From the NCBI GenBank assembly GCA_965220935.1, contig OZ244857.1, forward strand, positions 2,232,001 to 2,296,000: DNA of 64,000 bases, given 5' to 3'. Below the pieces are notes generated by a model. The model was not told the DNA's origin. It saw only the letters and a list, made by a program, of their open reading frames with translations, and did not search any database. Below are positions 9,042-18,642 of the stretch, one piece after another (within the stretch, counting starts at the first letter, position 1; each line of letters starts with the position of its first letter). The translations under genes were made by a program, and so were the position numbers. Origin of the DNA: Bin80 sp965220935 (GTDB taxonomy: Bacteria; Bacteroidota; Rhodothermia; Rhodothermales; Bin80).

Positions 9042-10448
9042 TTATGGAATCAAAGATAGGGCAATGGTTTTGATTTCAGGAATCCGAATCCAATATAATC
9101 CAACAGAGAGATCAGATATTGAAAGGATCACATTTCTCTGACACAAAGCGCTCTGAGTTCCTACACGCTGGCCTAATTGATTATAGATTTCAATCATACC
9201 ACATACAGGCATTTCCAAATCCAATTTCACTGAACCATGACTGATTCGTGCTGGATTGGGGAACAGATAGGTGGTCGCGGGGACTTCACGGGGCTCCTCT
9301 GAGCGCGTAAGAGATCCTAATCCAAGTGCGGCTAATCCGGGGAGTGCTTCGCCTTCAAAATTGAATAGTGCGAGATTTTCCCATGGCGAACCAAAATTTG
9401 GTGCCGCTACGTATTCAGGTGCCCAGTAACAAATACCATGAGAAACATGATCCCATAATTGTCTGATGAAAGATGCTTGCCCCTCTGGAGTTGCAGGATA
9501 ACCATGTAATACATGCTCTGGCAGACCGACAGGGTTGTGGGTATTATCCTTCCATGAAAGTGTCCATGGATATGCAGTCTCAATGAGCATGGCTGGTTTC
9601 CCAATTTCATTTTCTAAGGTTTGAACTACAATGGAAAACTGATCAAGTTGACCATGCCAGAACGGATAGTATGACAGACCTATCAGATCGTAATCAACAT
9701 TGTATGGTGCGAGATGATTAAAGAACCAGACAGCTCCCTCTAGATCACCGCCTCTATCAATATGCAACATAATCTGGGCAGCACTAGCATCACGCACGGC
9801 TTCGGCTGCCGACTTGAGTAGCCCAGCCAATTTATCCCATTGAGATGGAGCATCAAAGGCCCCTCCAACCCGCCCAGTATTCCACAGCATTCCGGTTGTG
9901 ATTTCATTACCGGTCTGCACGATGATTGGTGGTGTACCTTGTTCTTCCAGTGCACGAATGGCCTGATATGTATGAGCATAGACACTATCACGCAGTGCAC
10001 TCTCGGAAAGCTGCGACCATGCCATCGGTTTTTGCTGAGTCGCCGGATCGGCCCATGTATCTGAGTAATGTAAATTCAGGATGATTTGCATGTTGAGATC
10101 ATGTGCCCTCTGAGCGAGATTCAGCATATCCTGTAACCCATCACGTAGTTCAGTTGGTGAGTGAAATAGCCTCAAACGAACACTGTTAATCCCATTTGTT
10201 TGGAGGATTTGAAGTGCGTCTCCCGATAAATGGTTGGCCGTATATATGGCACCCCCCGCCTCAAGATCGTCCAACATGGAGACATCGGCGCATCGTAACG
10301 TCTGAGCTTTTACACTTGCTATGGTTGCACTGACACAGAACAAACAGACTAGAAGACAAAAGCGATGTGCAATCTGTTTTGAATTACTCCATGGTATAGT
10401 TTCATGACAGAACATTGCAGACATCAATTTCAGCGAAGTATGACGCAT
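9042..10448 (-). CDS. GH53 arabinogalactan endo-beta-1,4-galactanase with T9SS-type tail
   Basis: A 468-residue secreted enzyme. The hydrophobic stretch RFCLLVCLFCVSATIASVKA is the signal peptide core, so the true start may be the Met at codon 9 or 12 rather than the first. The catalytic domain shows GH53 landmarks: CADVSMLDDLEAGG, the NLHYSDTWADP strand, the acid/base glutamate in QTGNEITTG, LSYYPFWHG, and the nucleophile glutamate in LIETAYPWT. The C-terminal ~80 residues resemble a T9SS sorting domain (TTYLFPNPARIS, MIEIYNQLGQRVG, LSVGLYWIRIP), though the extreme end is atypical. GH53 enzymes cut beta-1,4-galactan side chains of pectin. This fits the nearby sugar-acid transporter and oxidoreductase on the other strand. 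Confidence 0.9.
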   Translation of the reverse strand: MRHTSLKLMSAMFCHETIPWSNSKQIAHRFCLLVCLFCVSATIASVKAQTLRCADVSMLDDLEAGGAIYTANHLSGDALQILQTNGINSVRLRLFHSPTELRDGLQDMLNLAQRAHDLNMQIILNLHYSDTWADPATQQKPMAWSQLSESALRDSVYAHTYQAIRALEEQGTPPIIVQTGNEITTGMLWNTGRVGGAFDAPSQWDKLAGLLKSAAEAVRDASAAQIMLHIDRGGDLEGAVWFFNHLAPYNVDYDLIGLSYYPFWHGQLDQFSIVVQTLENEIGKPAMLIETAYPWTLSWKDNTHNPVGLPEHVLHGYPATPEGQASFIRQLWDHVSHGICYWAPEYVAAPNFGSPWENLALFNFEGEALPGLAALGLGSLTRSEEPREVPATTYLFPNPARISHGSVKLDLEMPVCGMIEIYNQLGQRVGTQSALCQRNVILSISDLSVGLYWIRIPEIKTIALSLIP

Positions 10449-11413
10449 TGCGTATATTGAGCAGCTATTAGAAACTTAGTATCTCTATGAAATCACCTAC
10501 ACCCTGCAGATAAACTGTAATTACTCCTGATTGTGTATGTTTCGTGTAGTATCAATCAGCCCATATCGGTGTTGCAGAATGGATGAATGACTCACTCTTT
10601 GGGATAGATTTACGCAGATTGAAGAAGCGTTGTCTGACATTGCTTTTTAGTAGCGGGACAACTCGTGTCCTCTTCTTCGGCAATCATGTTAATTATCCAT
10701 CAGACACTCCCCCAAATTCGCTAAATAGTGCCCGTCCAGAAAAGCGTCTAACAGCGCTGAATCGCCTATTCTGTATGGGTTTATAGATTCAAAATAAACG
10801 TTATTTTGTTGCGAAGATTTTGCGGCCATTTTCTAGATGACGCATTAGAGGTGCCAAAAATGGGAGTTTTCAGTATACACCCTGTCATTTGTTATCTTGA
10901 ATTCACACACCTTCGCAAATCTTCAAGCGAAATGATCGGCGATAAATGTCATATAGAATAGGAGATTCAAAGATATTTTCCTATTTGTGGACGGACACTA
11001 AATATCAGAAACGACATGCCCAATAAATAGGTGATGCCGTTGGGCAGGTTATTTATGCCCTCAAGCATTGTGCGAATCTGAGAACGAGAAAATTTGTATG
11101 CGGAAGAATCAAATCAGGAAACAAAACAATTGCCATTACCAATGGCCAGTTAAGGATCACAGAAAATGTCTAACCTCTAATGTGAAATGTTCTGCACTAC
11201 TTTTAAACAAGAAAGTAACTGCTGGTCAAGTTGTCAGAGTCTATCAAATCAAAAAAGATCGTTGAATCGTCATTGATGGCTAATCAACAAGTCAGGTTGG
11301 TCACTATCAGATCTGTTTCTTGGAGACAGCATCCAACAATCTTCTGTATCACCCGCTTTAGAAAGATTTCCTATTTTTCTGTATCTTATAAAGTACGAAA
11401 TTCCAGAAATACT
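10449..11413. other. Long gene-free region containing the MITE-like element
   Basis: Nearly 1 kb lies between the galactanase and the AAA ATPase start. Short frames on the plus strand (10583-10786 and 11068-11265) show no domain, signal or RBS and are not called. The MITE-like element occupies the middle. The remainder is AT-rich and may contain promoters for the divergent flanking genes. Confidence 0.4.
10728..10998. mobile_element. MITE-like element (271 bp, TIRs, 6-bp target duplication)
   Basis: The left end reads GTGCCCGTCCAGAAA (from 10728). The right end, reverse-complemented, reads GTGTCCGTCCACAAA (ending at 10998), 13 of 15 identical. The direct repeat TAAATA flanks both ends (10722-10727 and 10999-11004). 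The inside has no convincing gene. This is the structure of a non-autonomous insertion element; no matching transposase is in the window. Confidence 0.5.
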
Positions 11414-12514
11414 ATGAACTCTGATTTCATTGAGGATCGAGGTCCAGCTGAATATTTTCACGGAAGGCAAGAGATTATTGACACGTTTACCAGAGCGCTT
11501 AAACGCTATCGCGGCCAAAAAAGGGGCACCACCTTCCTGATACAAGGAGCACCAGGCGCGGGAAAGACGGCATTACTTGATAAACTGAGGCTGGTTGCTG
11601 AGGACCGAAAATGGAAAACTGCTGAAATTGATGCGCCCGCTCTTTGGGATGTTAAGACCCTCCGCGAATCCATTCCAGATCGGAATATACTAAAAAAGCT
11701 TCGTGGAAAGGTGAACGCAGGGCTACCAGAGGTTGGGAGCATTGAACTAAGTGTGAAGGATTCTGCCGCAACCATCAAAAAAGTCCTCAAGTCGGGGAGG
11801 AAACCTTTACTTCTCATCTTGGACGAGGCGCAGATGCTTGGAGGTTCAAACAAGCCAGTTGGTCAACAGCACACGGTTGCCGCCAACGTACTCAAAGCGA
11901 TTCATAATGGGCGGTTAGACCGTCCAGTCATTCTTCTGTCCGCTGGACTTGGCACGACCGAGTCTGCTTTTAACTCACTGGGCATATCACGATTTGAAGG
12001 AGAATCTTTAATTAATCTGGGGCGATTGGATAAAGATTCAGAATATAAAGTGATCCGAGATTGGCTCACGGAAGCAGGTGGAGCGATAGATGATCCAACT
12101 CCATGGATTGAGACCATCTCTGAGCAAACGCATGGATGGCCACAGCATATCATTTCCTATGTTAAGCCTGCTGCTAATTATCTTAAATCTAACAATCATC
12201 AAATGACGGATGAGGGCTTGCGGATTGTCCTTGAAAAGGGGGCGGAATCTCGATTTCAGTATTACAGGCAACGGGCACATGATATTACCTGGGAGCAACG
12301 TCAATCTCTCGCCCATCTCCCAATTAGTGGAATTACGACACGCTCATCAATTGTAGCCATTCTTAATGAGGAGTATCCTCCTGAAGTAGCAGACAGTCTC
12401 TTCAAACAAGCACTCGAGCAAGGAATCATTGATGAGCGGGACGATGGGCGTTATGGTGTGCCGATACCCTCCATGCAAACATGGCTGATTGATGAGTATG
12501 GGAGGGAGCATTGA
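11414..12514 (+). CDS. Solitary AAA ATPase, paralogue 1 (function unknown)
   Basis: The frame is open from 11231, but similarity to the paralogue at 36806 begins around ATG 11414 (MNSDFIEDRGPAEYFHGR), which is chosen as the start, giving 366 residues. In order: a PAEYFHGRQEII motif before the P-loop (as in AAA_16/Orc-like proteins), Walker A GAPGAGKTALL, Walker B LLLILDEAQML, a sensor-like VILLSAGLGT, and then LGRLDKDSEYKVIRDWL. The C-terminal ~90 residues look like a winged-helix region (PEVADSLFKQALEQGIIDE). A nucleotide-dependent switch is implied but no partner gene is adjacent. A frameshifted relative lies at 20814-21060. Catalytic motifs are intact; the role is unknown. Confidence 0.85.
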   Translation: MNSDFIEDRGPAEYFHGRQEIIDTFTRALKRYRGQKRGTTFLIQGAPGAGKTALLDKLRLVAEDRKWKTAEIDAPALWDVKTLRESIPDRNILKKLRGKVNAGLPEVGSIELSVKDSAATIKKVLKSGRKPLLLILDEAQMLGGSNKPVGQQHTVAANVLKAIHNGRLDRPVILLSAGLGTTESAFNSLGISRFEGESLINLGRLDKDSEYKVIRDWLTEAGGAIDDPTPWIETISEQTHGWPQHIISYVKPAANYLKSNNHQMTDEGLRIVLEKGAESRFQYYRQRAHDITWEQRQSLAHLPISGITTRSSIVAILNEEYPPEVADSLFKQALEQGIIDERDDGRYGVPIPSMQTWLIDEYGREH

Positions 12515-12812
12515 AATGCCAATGATAGGCGATGAGTTATCCAAGGTTTAACCTAAGCCCCCAATCAAGAAATAAACGACTCAAATAGAATCTTGAGCGA
12601 TCGTGGCTTCTATAGATCAACGGAGCGGCAAAGTCTTCTCTAATCATGTCGCACGACTTTTCCATATAATGAAGGTCTCAATCGTGCATAATGATCCGAG
12701 AATTTCCTAAATTTACGATTCGCCTCACACTGTAGCCGAAGCCCCATCAGATTAATCATACTAACCAGTTAATAACGGAAGTCATAGTCATTTATCCTAT
12801 CATAGCGCGTTC
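12515..12812. other. Gene-free spacer
   Basis: About 300 bases upstream of the TRAP transporter operon, presumably including its promoter. No clear TAnnTTTG box was found by eye. Confidence 0.35.
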
Positions 12813-13847
12813 GTGATGTTACAAAAATTGATCAGTCGGATTCCTCTCATTGGCTTACTGCTCTTGGCAGGTTGCACACAAACAGGTAATCTAGACATCA
12901 TCAGACTTGGTCACGGGCTTGATACTTCCCATCCCGTTCATCAAGCGATGGTTTTCATGCAACAACGACTTGACAGTTTATCAAGTGGTTCCTTGCAGAT
13001 TCAAATCTATCCAAGTCAGCAACTTGGAACTGAGCGACAGCTGTTGGAATTGATGCAACTCGGTAGTATAGGAATGACTAAAGTTGCATCCGCCGTACTT
13101 GAAGGGTTTGCTACTGAATATAAAGTCCTCAGTTTGCCCTATCTGTTTCGTAACGATTCCCATCGTCACGCCGCGCTCAGCGGCCCTGCTGGGAGAGCAA
13201 TTCTGCTGTCCAGTGAACCCTATTGGTTGCGCGGGCTGGCCTATTATGACGCCGGTAGTCGTAGCTTCTACACAACAGATCAGCCGATTTACTCTCCAAG
13301 CGACTTGGAGGGGCTAAAAATTCGCACCCTTGAAAGCGCAACCCAAGTACGAATGGTCAATAGTTTAGGAGGCTCCGCTACTCCAATCGCCTGGGGCGAA
13401 ATTTATACTTCACTGCAACAAGGTGTTGTTGACGGTGCAGAGAATAATCCACCATCGTTTTATACATCTCGGCATTATGAAGTCAGCCGTTATTATTCAC
13501 TTGACGAACATACTGGACTACCCGATGTCCTTCTGATCAGTACCATTATCTGGGATCAGCTGACTCCACAGCAGCAGGATTGGGTTCAGCAGGCTGCTGA
13601 TGCGTCTGCCGAATATCAAAAAATTCTGTGGAAATCGGCCACTGATGAAGCGCTACAAAAAGTTCGGGAAGCCGGCGTAGAAATCATCTATCCTGATAAA
13701 GAACCCTTTGCTCAGCGAGTTGCCCATCTCTCTGATGAGTACATAGATATGCCCGAAATCTATTCCTTGATTGAAGAAATTCGCTCAACCATGAGCCCAT
13801 GCGATTCTCTGGGTACCTGCTCAGCTCAGGATAATTCTACTCCATAA
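12813..13847 (+). CDS. TRAP transporter solute-binding protein, DctP family lipoprotein
   Basis: A 344-residue protein with a lipoprotein signal (LIGLLLLAGC) and a full DctP fold: RLGHGLDTSHPVHQAM near the N-terminus, YPSQQLGTERQLLELMQLGS, LPYLFRND, then LKIRTLES, whose Arg is the carboxylate-binding position, and GWGEIYTSLQQG-like AWGEIYTSLQQGVVDGAEN. It starts at GTG 12813 or the ATG three bases later. It feeds substrate to the DctQ/DctM permease encoded just downstream. With the altronate-type oxidoreductase next in the cluster and a pectin galactanase nearby, a hexuronate or related sugar acid is the likely ligand; that is inference. The tethered form is common outside Proteobacteria. Confidence 0.93.
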   Translation: MMLQKLISRIPLIGLLLLAGCTQTGNLDIIRLGHGLDTSHPVHQAMVFMQQRLDSLSSGSLQIQIYPSQQLGTERQLLELMQLGSIGMTKVASAVLEGFATEYKVLSLPYLFRNDSHRHAALSGPAGRAILLSSEPYWLRGLAYYDAGSRSFYTTDQPIYSPSDLEGLKIRTLESATQVRMVNSLGGSATPIAWGEIYTSLQQGVVDGAENNPPSFYTSRHYEVSRYYSLDEHTGLPDVLLISTIIWDQLTPQQQDWVQQAADASAEYQKILWKSATDEALQKVREAGVEIIYPDKEPFAQRVAHLSDEYIDMPEIYSLIEEIRSTMSPCDSLGTCSAQDNSTP

Positions 13848-13861
13848 ATAACCAGAATCAC

Positions 13862-14350
13862 ATGGTCCAATCACGCAAACTCCTTGACAGGCTATTATCA
13901 GCACTTGTAGCAGCGCTCACTGGCGTTCTCGTGCTTGATGTGTTATGGCAAGTCTTTACCCGATTCGTTCTCAATGACCCCAGCTCTTGGACCGAAGAAT
14001 TGGCTAGATACCTAATGATTTGGGTCGGACTCATTGGAGCTGCATATGCCGCTGGACGCAGATTACATCTCAGTTTAGATCTTTTACCAAGTGCACTCAC
14101 CGGTCGTAAACTCCACATTCTACGCATGATCATTGAGTCACTGATCATCGTATTTGCACTGTCAGCACTTGTCACTGGTGGATTACGCTTGGTCTGGGTG
14201 ATGCTCACACTTGGACAGACATCCGCCAGCTTGCAGTTACCCCTCGGCTATGTCTATCTTGCGGTTCCTCTTAGCGGACTGTTCATTGCTTGGTATGCAG
14301 TCCTAGATCTAATCAGCGAAATTAAACAGCTCAACAATGGAAGCGGTTGA
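13862..14350 (+). CDS. TRAP transporter small permease, DctQ family
   Basis: A 162-residue inner-membrane protein with four predicted transmembrane helices: LLSALVAALTGVLVLDVLW, ARYLMIWVGLIGAAYAAG, IIESLIIVFALSALVTGG and VYLAVPLSGLFIAWYAV. The family hallmark FVLNDPSSWTEELARYLMIW is interrupted here only by spacing and is clearly recognisable. It starts 14 bases after dctP and overlaps the large permease by 14 bases, so the three genes form one operon. The small subunit couples the binding protein to the large channel-forming subunit. Confidence 0.93.
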   Translation: MVQSRKLLDRLLSALVAALTGVLVLDVLWQVFTRFVLNDPSSWTEELARYLMIWVGLIGAAYAAGRRLHLSLDLLPSALTGRKLHILRMIIESLIIVFALSALVTGGLRLVWVMLTLGQTSASLQLPLGYVYLAVPLSGLFIAWYAVLDLISEIKQLNNGSG

Positions 14351-15632
14351 AGTCATCGTCTTGGTTGTATCCTTTGCCGGAATGCTCCTTCTGGGCGTTC
14401 CTATTGCATATAGTATTGGGCTTGCCACCTTAGCAACCATGCTCATTACTATGGGAACTTGGCCCGCATTGACCACCCAAGCCCAACGGATTGCCACTGG
14501 TCTGGATAGTTTTGCACTCTTAGCGATTCCATTCTTTATCCTCGCAGGCCAAATCATGAATCAGGGGGGAATGGCACGGCGATTAATTGATTTTGCTCGC
14601 GCACTGTTAGGACTACTTCCTGGGGCGCTATCTCATGTGAATATCTTGGCATCAATCCTTTTTGGGGCCATTTCAGGATCTGCGGTTGCAGCGGCATCGG
14701 CTGTTGGGGGGATCATGGCCCCCGAGATGGAGAAAGATGGATATGACAAGAATTTTTCCGCTTCGGTTAATATTACCTCAGCGACGACAGGATTGTTGAT
14801 CCCCCCCAGTAATATTCTGATTGTCTATTCATTGGCCAGTGGGGGTGTCTCAATTGCAGCGCTATTTTTGGCGGGATATCTTCCCGGATTATTAGTCGGA
14901 CTTTCACTGATGGTTGTGGCTGGAATTGTCTCACTTCGCCGTAAATATGGTTCATCAAAGGTTTTTGAGATCAAAAAGATCCTCTGGCGATTTTTAGATG
15001 CAGTTCCGAGCCTTACACTTCTAGTTGTCGTCATGGGAGGGATTGTTGCAGGATTCTTCACTGCGACAGAGGCCGCTGCTGTTGCCGTGTTATATGCCCT
15101 TATTCTATCACTCATTTATCGAGAAATCACAATTCGTGATATTCCTCAAATTCTCATTAATGCCAGCGGAACAACGGCTGTGGTATTGCTACTTGTTGCA
15201 ACCTCAGTTGGGATGTCGTGGATCATGGCTTATGTGAACATTCCACAACAGCTCACAGCAACACTATTGTCTTTAACAGATAATGGTATCGTGATTCTCC
15301 TGCTCATTAATGTCATTCTACTTTGCGTTGGCATCTTCATGGATATTACACCTGCGGTATTGATCTTTACGCCTATCTTTCTGCCGATTGCCGTCTCATT
15401 AGGGATTGATCCGATTCATTTTGGAATCATTATCGTGCTTAATCTATGCATTGGACTTTGTACCCCGCCAGTTGGAAGCGTCCTGTTTGTAGGAGTCGGT
15501 GTTGCAAATACACGAATCACTGAGGTGACTCGCCCCCTACTCCCTTTCTTTATTGCGATGATTGTGGCCCTCATGGTTGTCACTTTTTTTCCTGATTTAA
15601 GCCTCTGGTTGCCAAATCTTTTTCTTGATTAA
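14337..15632 (+). CDS. TRAP transporter large permease, DctM family
   Basis: A 431-residue, very hydrophobic protein of about 12 helices and normal DctM length. Signature segments are AIPFFILAGQIMNQGGMARR, SHVNILASILFGAISGSAVA, EMEKDGYDKNFSASVNITSA and TGLLIPPSNILIVYS, and near the C-terminus GLCTPPVGSVLFVGVGVA. It forms the sodium-driven translocation subunit with DctQ. The ATG at 14337 lies inside the dctQ end, implying translational coupling. It is followed 20 bases later by the oxidoreductase gene. Confidence 0.95.
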   Translation: MEAVEVIVLVVSFAGMLLLGVPIAYSIGLATLATMLITMGTWPALTTQAQRIATGLDSFALLAIPFFILAGQIMNQGGMARRLIDFARALLGLLPGALSHVNILASILFGAISGSAVAAASAVGGIMAPEMEKDGYDKNFSASVNITSATTGLLIPPSNILIVYSLASGGVSIAALFLAGYLPGLLVGLSLMVVAGIVSLRRKYGSSKVFEIKKILWRFLDAVPSLTLLVVVMGGIVAGFFTATEAAAVAVLYALILSLIYREITIRDIPQILINASGTTAVVLLLVATSVGMSWIMAYVNIPQQLTATLLSLTDNGIVILLLINVILLCVGIFMDITPAVLIFTPIFLPIAVSLGIDPIHFGIIIVLNLCIGLCTPPVGSVLFVGVGVANTRITEVTRPLLPFFIAMIVALMVVTFFPDLSLWLPNLFLD

Positions 15633-15651
15633 CTAATCATTACTACGCGTT

Positions 15652-17094
15652 GTGACTGAGAAAATTCTTCAGTTCGGAACTGGTCGCTTTCTGAGAGCTT
15701 TTGCTGACTGCTTCATTGACGAGGCGATTGAGTCCGACAGGTACGATGGCCATGTTGTCATGGTCGCTTCAACCTCTAGCGGTCGGGTAGGACTATTTAA
15801 CAACCGGAATGGGCACTACAATCTCTGGACTCGTGGAATGGGTTCAGATGGATTGATTAATTCGCTTCGGACTGTCACTGCGGTCAGTCGTGTCATGTCT
15901 GCCAATTCTCAATGGGATGATGTCCTTCATATTGCGGAAAATCCACACCTTGAGGTAGTCATTTCTAATACGACCGAGGTGGGACTTTCTCTGGTCAAGA
16001 ACGACCAACTGTCATCACCCAAATCCTTCCCAGCACGACTCTGCGCTATATTGTATGCCCGGGCTAAATACTTTGGCTATTCAACCACCAAAGGGCTTGT
16101 CATCCTACCATGTGAGCTGATTGAACGCAACGGAGATCTTTTGAGAACTCTAATCACAAATCAGGCAAAGTATTGGGCTCTGGAAGATGAGTTTTTGCAC
16201 TGGCTCAATCGTGCCAATACATTTTGCAATACTCTGGTAGATCGCATTGTTGCTGGACTCCCCGAAGATTCTGAACTGGAAAATGTCTACTCTAAACTAG
16301 GATACCGTGACCCACTCCTCACCGTTTGTGAGCCGTATCGACTGTGGGCGATTCAAGGGAGCACTCAACTGTATGAGAGGTTGGGCTTCTTAAAGAGTAC
16401 GCATGGTATTGTTGTAACGCCGAATATTGAACCCTACCGAATCAGAAAAATCAGATTGCTCAACGGTGGACATTCTCTGTTTGTACCAATAGGCTTCCTA
16501 TCTGGATGCACCACTGTGTTAGAGTCCATGCAGCACTCTTTGGTGGGTGGGTTTGTGGAACGCTTACTCAGAGACGAGATTGGGCCAGTACTTGATGTTG
16601 ATCCTGATACTGTTGGCCCCTACATTGACGAAATTCTGCAGCGATGGCGTAATCCTTACATGCACCATCAACTCACTGATATTATGATGCAGTGCACAAC
16701 AAAACTCCGCCATCGCGTTGTACCAACAGTGATAGATTATTATGATCAACACCCTAATGGACCTGCACCTAAGCTCATTTCACTTGGACTAGCAGGATGG
16801 TTTTGCTCTATGCGAGGTTTTGTGGATTCTGAGGATCTTTTTTCTGATAATTTTTCATCTTCTTCACATCTATTTCATGATGATTATCTGGAGCAATTTA
16901 ACCAGCGGTGGCCTTCAGATAAGCGCAAACTCAGCGAATTTGTTCGCATGGTTCTGTCCGATCAGGAAATTTGGGGACTATCACTATTGAAATTTCCAGA
17001 GTTTTTTGAGGCAATTGACACATCCCTCCAAACCATCCTCACTGATGGAGTAAGTCATCTTCTAGGTGACACCTTAAGCCCAGACTCGCGTTAA
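15652..17094 (+). CDS. uxaB: Altronate oxidoreductase / tagaturonate reductase-like (mannitol dehydrogenase family)
   Basis: A 480-residue protein starting at GTG 15652. The N-terminal Rossmann region begins ILQFGTGRFLRAFADCFIDE, followed by VISNTTEVGLSL, the UxaB-type signature. The C-terminal catalytic domain shows RIRKIRLLNGGHSLFVPIGF, with the conserved Lys (RKIRLLNGGH), and YRNPY-like WRNPYMHHQLTDIMMQCT. UxaB reduces tagaturonate to altronate with NADH in galacturonate breakdown. No uxaA, uxaC or kinase genes are in the window, so the pathway would have to be completed elsewhere. Position directly behind a TRAP transporter supports sugar-acid catabolism. Another polyol or sugar-acid substrate is possible. 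Confidence 0.82.
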   Translation: MTEKILQFGTGRFLRAFADCFIDEAIESDRYDGHVVMVASTSSGRVGLFNNRNGHYNLWTRGMGSDGLINSLRTVTAVSRVMSANSQWDDVLHIAENPHLEVVISNTTEVGLSLVKNDQLSSPKSFPARLCAILYARAKYFGYSTTKGLVILPCELIERNGDLLRTLITNQAKYWALEDEFLHWLNRANTFCNTLVDRIVAGLPEDSELENVYSKLGYRDPLLTVCEPYRLWAIQGSTQLYERLGFLKSTHGIVVTPNIEPYRIRKIRLLNGGHSLFVPIGFLSGCTTVLESMQHSLVGGFVERLLRDEIGPVLDVDPDTVGPYIDEILQRWRNPYMHHQLTDIMMQCTTKLRHRVVPTVIDYYDQHPNGPAPKLISLGLAGWFCSMRGFVDSEDLFSDNFSSSSHLFHDDYLEQFNQRWPSDKRKLSEFVRMVLSDQEIWGLSLLKFPEFFEAIDTSLQTILTDGVSHLLGDTLSPDSR

Positions 17095-17117
17095 ATTTTA
17101 TTCTCTTATCTATTTTC

Positions 17118-18638
17118 ATGAGTCAGGTGTTTCAACTTCATAATACCCTAAGTGGTAGGATAGAACCTCTGTCTCTGATTGAACCCAAACATCTGCGTTT
17201 TTACAGTTGTGGGCCAACGGTATACTCCTATGCACATATTGGAAATTTTAGATCTTTTTTGACCGCTGATCTCGTTCTAAGAACTGCGCGAGCCATTGGA
17301 TGGAAAACAACGTACGTCACAAATATCACTGATGTGGGGCATCTCACCAATGATGATACGATGGATCCTTCTGGAGAAGATCGAATGGCCAAGGCCCTGC
17401 AATCTTCTGAGGGAACTCGATTTGCCAATGTTTGGGATCTGAGTCGCTACTATTCTAATGCTCTTGAATCTGATTGGCAGCAACTAAATCTGCTAAAACC
17501 TGATGTACAGCCTCGTGCGACTGAACATATCAGGGAGCAGATTCAAACCATTGAGAATCTGCTTTCCATCGGTGCTGCCTACATCACTTCTTCGGGGGTT
17601 TATTTCTCTGTACAAAATTTTTCGGATTATGGTAAACTCTCTGGCAATAAAACATCGGAGGCCTTGGAGCAAGCCGTGCGGGATGTTGTCGTGGATCCAG
17701 AAAAAAAGGATCCCCGTGATTTTGCACTTTGGAAAAAAGATGATAAGCATTTGATGCAGTGGCATAGCCCATGGGGATGGGGATTCCCCGGGTGGCATAT
17801 TGAATGCTCGGTCATGGCGCAATGTTATTTAGGAGATGAGATAGATTTGCACGCTGGAGGTGAAGATCTGATATTCCCGCATCACGAATGTGAGATTGCT
17901 CAGGCGGAAGCACTGACTGGGCGTCCATTTTCCAGACATTGGATCCACACGCGATTTCTTCAGGTGGAAGGCCAAAAAATGGCTAAGCGAACGGACAATT
18001 TTTTCACTGTTAGAGATTTAGTCATTGATAGAGGGGTTGAGCCACTTGCCGTCCGTCTTGCACTTATCAGCGGCCAATACCATAAACCGTTCAACTTCAC
18101 GCTTTCAACTCTTCGAGACTGTGAGCGTCATATCAAAAGAATTCGTGATGCATTTAATACGGCTAAGAATGCCTATGATCACGGTTTGGAGGGGGCATCG
18201 CATCTCGCAGATACCTTGAATGAAAAACGTCACCAGATTCTCAATGCATTACTTGACGACTTGAATACTCCAGAGGCGATCGCTCATGCACTTGACGGTG
18301 TGAGAACAATTCTCAAAAATCAAGATAGTCCAGGGAGTCATGCCTATCAGTTAATGACTGACATTTCAGATTTACTAGGCATCGTGCCCCAAACTGCACT
18401 GCAACCACCCAACCTTATTAATGGACAATTTGCATCTGCTCACGATATGGAATTGTTGCCACAAAAAGGAAACTCTATGACTGCGGTCATAGAAGAGATG
18501 ATTGAGAAACGCGCTATCGCTCGTCAAGAGCGTGACTTCTCTACAGCCGACAAGATTCGTGATCAACTCCTCGAAATGAACATTGAAATCAAAGACGGTG
18601 CCAACGGCACTGTCTGGGAACACAAAAGCAAACTATAG
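17118..18638 (+). CDS. cysS: Cysteinyl-tRNA synthetase
   Basis: A 506-residue class I synthetase. Visible are FYSCGPTVYSYAHIGNFRSF, with the zinc Cys and the HIGH-like HIGN motif, then WHIECSVMAQCYLGDEIDLH and GGEDLIFPHHECEIAQAE (further zinc ligands), and KMSKS as KMAKRTDNFF. The C-terminal DALR-like helical domain follows. It charges tRNA-Cys. It begins 24 bases after the oxidoreductase gene and may be read from the same transcript, although function is unrelated. Length and all motifs are normal. Confidence 0.97.
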   Translation: MSQVFQLHNTLSGRIEPLSLIEPKHLRFYSCGPTVYSYAHIGNFRSFLTADLVLRTARAIGWKTTYVTNITDVGHLTNDDTMDPSGEDRMAKALQSSEGTRFANVWDLSRYYSNALESDWQQLNLLKPDVQPRATEHIREQIQTIENLLSIGAAYITSSGVYFSVQNFSDYGKLSGNKTSEALEQAVRDVVVDPEKKDPRDFALWKKDDKHLMQWHSPWGWGFPGWHIECSVMAQCYLGDEIDLHAGGEDLIFPHHECEIAQAEALTGRPFSRHWIHTRFLQVEGQKMAKRTDNFFTVRDLVIDRGVEPLAVRLALISGQYHKPFNFTLSTLRDCERHIKRIRDAFNTAKNAYDHGLEGASHLADTLNEKRHQILNALLDDLNTPEAIAHALDGVRTILKNQDSPGSHAYQLMTDISDLLGIVPQTALQPPNLINGQFASAHDMELLPQKGNSMTAVIEEMIEKRAIARQERDFSTADKIRDQLLEMNIEIKDGANGTVWEHKSKL

Positions 18639-18642
18639 ACTC

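Noticed and set aside
10583..10786. 67-codon plus-strand frame
   Set aside because: Runs across the MITE-like element's left end, so it is not a conserved gene.
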